Assembly: GCA_965651255.1 (NCBI GenBank)
Contig: CBFGRU010000164.1
Location: forward strand, 1-7,114
Source of the DNA: CBFGRU01 sp965651255
GTDB taxonomy: Bacteria > Planctomycetota > Phycisphaerae > Phycisphaerales > SM1A02
Reading direction: 5' to 3'
Length of the DNA: 7,114 bases
Shown here: one piece after another, positions 4,599 through 7,114 of the stretch
How the letters are laid out: each line of letters opens with the position of its first letter
How positions within the stretch are numbered: position 1 is the stretch's first letter
The notes under the pieces: model-generated
Seen by the model: the letters and a program-made list of their open reading frames with translations, nothing else
What the model was told of the DNA's origin: nothing
Databases searched by the model: none
Translations under genes and position numbers: made by a program

Positions 4599-6623
4599 AT
4601 GCAGAATCGATTTACCGTCAAGGATTTCTTCTACATGCTCATCGGGGGGGTAATCTGCCTCCTGATCTTCCTGAACATGACCAAGACCGACCGGGAAGTG
4701 AGTGTGCTGGACGGGGTCGAGAAGGCCATCAATGCCCAGGGAGCGACGATCAGCGGCCTGAACGAGGCCCTCTCCGCCCAGCGGCAGTCGCTGGATGAAC
4801 TGGCCAGAGCCCTGCGCGAAGGCGGCGCGGGAACCGGCCTGAATCAGGAGACGATCGAAGCGCTGACCCGCGCTCTCGCGGCGGGCGGGGCGGGCTCGAC
4901 CGGCGGTTCCTCCGGTGCCGGTTCCACGGATGCGCTGGCCGATGCGTCGCGATTTCAGCCGAACTACGACCCGGCCAATCGGAACCCGGTCTGGACGACC
5001 ACCCAGAACACCGAAGGTCTGCCCCAGCGATGGCAGACCGCCCCCGATGCATCACTGCCATCGGACTTTGCCTCGGGCGACACGTTGATCTATTCCTGGC
5101 TGAACGATGCGCAGATGCTGACGCCGAACATCGCGACCGATGCCTATTCACGGCGCATTCACTGGTACGTGCTGGAGTACCTGGTCAATTACGATCTGGA
5201 TGCGCCGTTCCAGAAAACGCCGGGCCTCGCGCGAGCGTGGGAAGTCAGCGAAGACGGCATGACGATCACCTTCCATCTGTTCGAGAACGCAACGTTCTCC
5301 GATGGTCGCCCCGTCACCGCGGATGATGTCATCTTCACCTGGGACCTCGTCATGAACGAGCGCATGGACACCGCGCACCTGCGCGGGTACATCGACGCCA
5401 ACGTCGAGAGCTGGGAGAAGATCGACGAGCACACCGTGCAGTTCAAGATGAAGCAGACGTACTTCGACTCCGTCGGCATCTGCGGCACGCTGCTGACCAT
5501 CATGCCGAAGCACATCTACGGGAACTACGGCCCGGAGGCGTTGAACAACGACCTCTCCGCACTCTGCGTCGGGTCGGGTCCGTTCGTGCTTGAATCATGG
5601 AAGAAGAACGAAGAGATCGTTCTGCGCCGCAACGAAAATTACTGGGGGCCGAAGCCGCCGATCGAGCGGCAGATCATTCGCATCATCCCGAACGATCTGG
5701 CCAACCTGCAGGAGTACCGCGCGGGCAACCTCGACATGATCGAGCCCACCGCTGAGCAGTGGACGCGGAATCGTGATGCGGAGTGGTTCCGCGAAAGTGA
5801 GTCGCAGGCGTTCCGCTTCTTCTCACCGCGCGGCGGATACACGTACATCGGATACAACCTGCGTCGGCCGCACTTCGCGGATAAACGCACGCGCCAGGCG
5901 CTGACGATGCTGATCGATCGGCAGAAACTCATCGACACCGTGCTGGAAGGGATGGGCATGGTCGTCTCCGGCCCGTTCTACTTCAAGAGCGATCAGTACG
6001 CGAAGGATGTTGAGGCGTGGCCGTTTGACCCGGTGCGGGCGCGGGAACTGCTGACGGAGGTCGGCTGGGCGGATACCAATGGTGATGGCATCATCGACAA
6101 GGATCTTGATGGTGACGGGGTGCGCGATCCGTTTGAAGTGACGTACCTGCTGCCATCCGGCGGTAGCGCGGGGGAGAAGATTCAGCGCTTCATGCAGGAG
6201 GCGTTTCGACAGGCGGGCATCAAGCTGAATCTCGATCAGCTTGAGTGGTCAGTGTTTCTCGATCGGCTTGATGCGCGAAACTACGACATGGTGACACTGT
6301 CGTGGACGGGGAATCCCGAGGGCGATCCGTATCAGATCTGGCATTCCAAGAGTGAGCCGAACAAGGGCAGTAACCACGTCGGGTTCATCAACGCTGAAGC
6401 CGATCGGCTCATCGAAGAGGCGCGGCGCGAACTCGATTACGAAAAGCGCATGACGCTCTGGCATGAGTTCCATCGACTGATTCACGAGGAGCAGCCGTAC
6501 ACGTTCCTCTACGGTCGGCCGGAGCGGTTCTTTCTGCACCAGCGGTTCAAGAATGCTCAGCAGCACGACTATCGGTTGTACCACAGCGAGTGGTATGTCC
6601 CCGGACCGTTGCAGTTGCGCTGA
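4599..6623 (+). CDS. Membrane-tethered solute-binding protein, SBP_bac_5 (DppA/OppA) family
   Basis: This is the extracytoplasmic receptor of a peptide-class ABC importer. It has 674 residues, about 100 more than usual because of its N-terminus. Residues 10-26 form one membrane helix. C20 lies in that helix and is followed by LLIFL, so it is not a lipobox, and no signal-peptidase site is evident: the protein should stay anchored. Residues 36-95 look like a coiled-coil stalk (two helical parts), and 96-112 are a Gly/Ser-rich linker. The binding domain runs from about 160 to the end: family signature at 219-248 (DGMTITFHLFENATFSDG, then VTADDVIFTW), GSGPFVLESWKKNEEIVLRRNENYW (325-349), and LTMLIDRQKLIDTVLEGMG (435-453). 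C295 and C323 could form a disulfide. An Asp/Gly-rich DTNGDG...DLDGDG loop lies at 492-507. The gene lies between two permease genes. The ligand is unknown; peptides are the default for the family. Confidence 0.93.
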   Translation: MQNRFTVKDFFYMLIGGVICLLIFLNMTKTDREVSVLDGVEKAINAQGATISGLNEALSAQRQSLDELARALREGGAGTGLNQETIEALTRALAAGGAGSTGGSSGAGSTDALADASRFQPNYDPANRNPVWTTTQNTEGLPQRWQTAPDASLPSDFASGDTLIYSWLNDAQMLTPNIATDAYSRRIHWYVLEYLVNYDLDAPFQKTPGLARAWEVSEDGMTITFHLFENATFSDGRPVTADDVIFTWDLVMNERMDTAHLRGYIDANVESWEKIDEHTVQFKMKQTYFDSVGICGTLLTIMPKHIYGNYGPEALNNDLSALCVGSGPFVLESWKKNEEIVLRRNENYWGPKPPIERQIIRIIPNDLANLQEYRAGNLDMIEPTAEQWTRNRDAEWFRESESQAFRFFSPRGGYTYIGYNLRRPHFADKRTRQALTMLIDRQKLIDTVLEGMGMVVSGPFYFKSDQYAKDVEAWPFDPVRARELLTEVGWADTNGDGIIDKDLDGDGVRDPFEVTYLLPSGGSAGEKIQRFMQEAFRQAGIKLNLDQLEWSVFLDRLDARNYDMVTLSWTGNPEGDPYQIWHSKSEPNKGSNHVGFINAEADRLIEEARRELDYEKRMTLWHEFHRLIHEEQPYTFLYGRPERFFLHQRFKNAQQHDYRLYHSEWYVPGPLQLR

Positions 6624-6638
6624 TCGAACAATCGATGG

Positions 6639-6655
6639 CCGATCTTCGGGATCGG
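6639..6655 (+). other. UUCG-type hairpin between binding-protein and permease genes
   Basis: CCGATC (6639-6644) and GATCGG (6650-6655) form a perfect 6-bp stem around TTCGG; a C(TTCG)G tetraloop is an alternative fold. It begins 16 bases after the binding-protein stop and lies within the 69-base gap before the next permease. No T-run follows, so it is more likely an mRNA-stabilising or partial-termination element than a full terminator. Such an element could give more binding protein than permease, as in other ABC importer operons. That role is inferred. Confidence 0.4.
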
Positions 6656-6692
6656 AGACGATGAGCCGCCCAACTGCTGAAAGCGACGCGAG

Positions 6693-7114
6693 ATGCTCAG
6701 TTACCTGGTTCGACGCCTGCTGTTGATGCCGATCACGCTGTTTGGAATCACCGTGATGGTGTTCCTGATTGCGCGATGCGCGCCGGGCAAGCCGGGGCAG
6801 ATGCAGATGGGGGGCGACAACACGCTGAATGCTGAGCAGCAGCAGGCATTGCGTCAGTGGCAGGAAAAGCGCTACGGCCTCGATCAGCCGCCGTGGGTGC
6901 AGTACGGACGATGGTGGCGGGGGATGTTCTCGAAAGAGATCGATGCGATCGCCTGGACCGAAGTTCCATGGTCGAAAACCTTGGTGCCGGTCTTCACGCT
7001 GCGCGTGCCGGGGGATGAATACTACGTGCAGCTCTCCGAAGATGAGTGGGCGCTCGCCACGATCCGTCAGTGGCCGAGCGAACACCTCGTTGATGATGGT
7101 CAGTCGCTGCGCAA
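6693..7114 (+). CDS. Peptide-type ABC transporter permease, DppB/OppB family, N-terminal part
   Basis: The frame from the ATG at 6693 is open to the window edge (140 codons). It begins MLSYLVRRLLLMPITLFGIT, then VMVFLIARCAPGKPG, the typical DppB/OppB first helix (about 9-27) and its following segment. At residues 52-68 QQALRQWQEKRYGLDQP, then WVQYGRWWRGMF (70-81), matches the family's 'GLD.P...QY..W' region. In ordinary DppB the LG.S motif follows almost at once. Here an unusual polar and acidic stretch (about 82-140: KEIDAIAWTEVPW, then TLRVPGDEYYVQLSEDEWA) occupies that place and is still running at the edge, indicating an extracytoplasmic insertion. The EAA loop is outside the window. It is presumably the partner of the DppC-type permease upstream. 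No strong Shine-Dalgarno precedes the ATG. Confidence 0.88.
   Translation, partial: MLSYLVRRLLLMPITLFGITVMVFLIARCAPGKPGQMQMGGDNTLNAEQQQALRQWQEKRYGLDQPPWVQYGRWWRGMFSKEIDAIAWTEVPWSKTLVPVFTLRVPGDEYYVQLSEDEWALATIRQWPSEHLVDDGQSLR

Noticed and set aside
6661..6726. Short 21-codon frame starting ATGAGCCGC, preceded by GGAG, overlapping the DppB start
   Set aside because: The GGAG is only 3 bases from the ATG and the peptide has no features. A coupling leader peptide is possible but unsupported.
6249..7085. Minus-strand frame of 278 codons opposite the binding-protein end and the DppB start
   Set aside because: It lies opposite two well-supported genes, and its translation shows no motif.

Overview
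The window looks like a piece of a GC-rich bacterial chromosome. The best guess is a member of the Planctomycetota, possibly Phycisphaerae-like. That guess rests on style, not on a marker gene: high GC, weak or absent Shine-Dalgarno sequences at several starts, an ECF sigma factor with a GTVLARQHRAL-type region 4, and a secreted Arg/Glu-rich helical protein of a kind common downstream of planctomycete sigma genes. No rRNA, tRNA, CRISPR array, insertion sequence or phage gene was seen. Nearly all of the sequence is coding, and no gene-free stretch exceeds about 180 bases.

Layout. (1) Bases 1-257 hold the C-terminal end of the replicative helicase DnaB. (2) Convergent to it, and overlapping its stop by 19 bases, is a complete CaCA-family cation/Ca2+ antiporter on the minus strand (239-1282). 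(3) A 180-base divergent intergenic region contains a strong imperfect hairpin. (4) A plus-strand trio (1463-3451) follows: an ECF sigma factor, a single-pass membrane protein whose ATG overlaps the sigma stop (ATGA), and a secreted charged helical protein. (5) After 76 bases comes a peptide-type ABC importer cluster: a DppC/OppC-type permease (3528-4568), a solute-binding protein anchored by an N-terminal membrane helix and a probable coiled-coil stalk (4599-6623), and the start of a DppB/OppB-type permease (6693 to the window edge). No ATPase gene is in view.

How they fit together. The trio has the architecture of an extracytoplasmic signalling unit: sigma factor, membrane-bound candidate regulator and envelope protein. 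The regulator shows no HxxxCxxC zinc anti-sigma motif, so its role is inferred from position and topology. The ABC cluster would take up peptides or a related solute. Its binding protein is tethered by a transmembrane helix, not a lipid, and the two permeases flank it. The most unusual items are the sigma trio, the tethered binding protein and the atypical extracytoplasmic insertions in the permeases. Nothing here proves a wholly new system.
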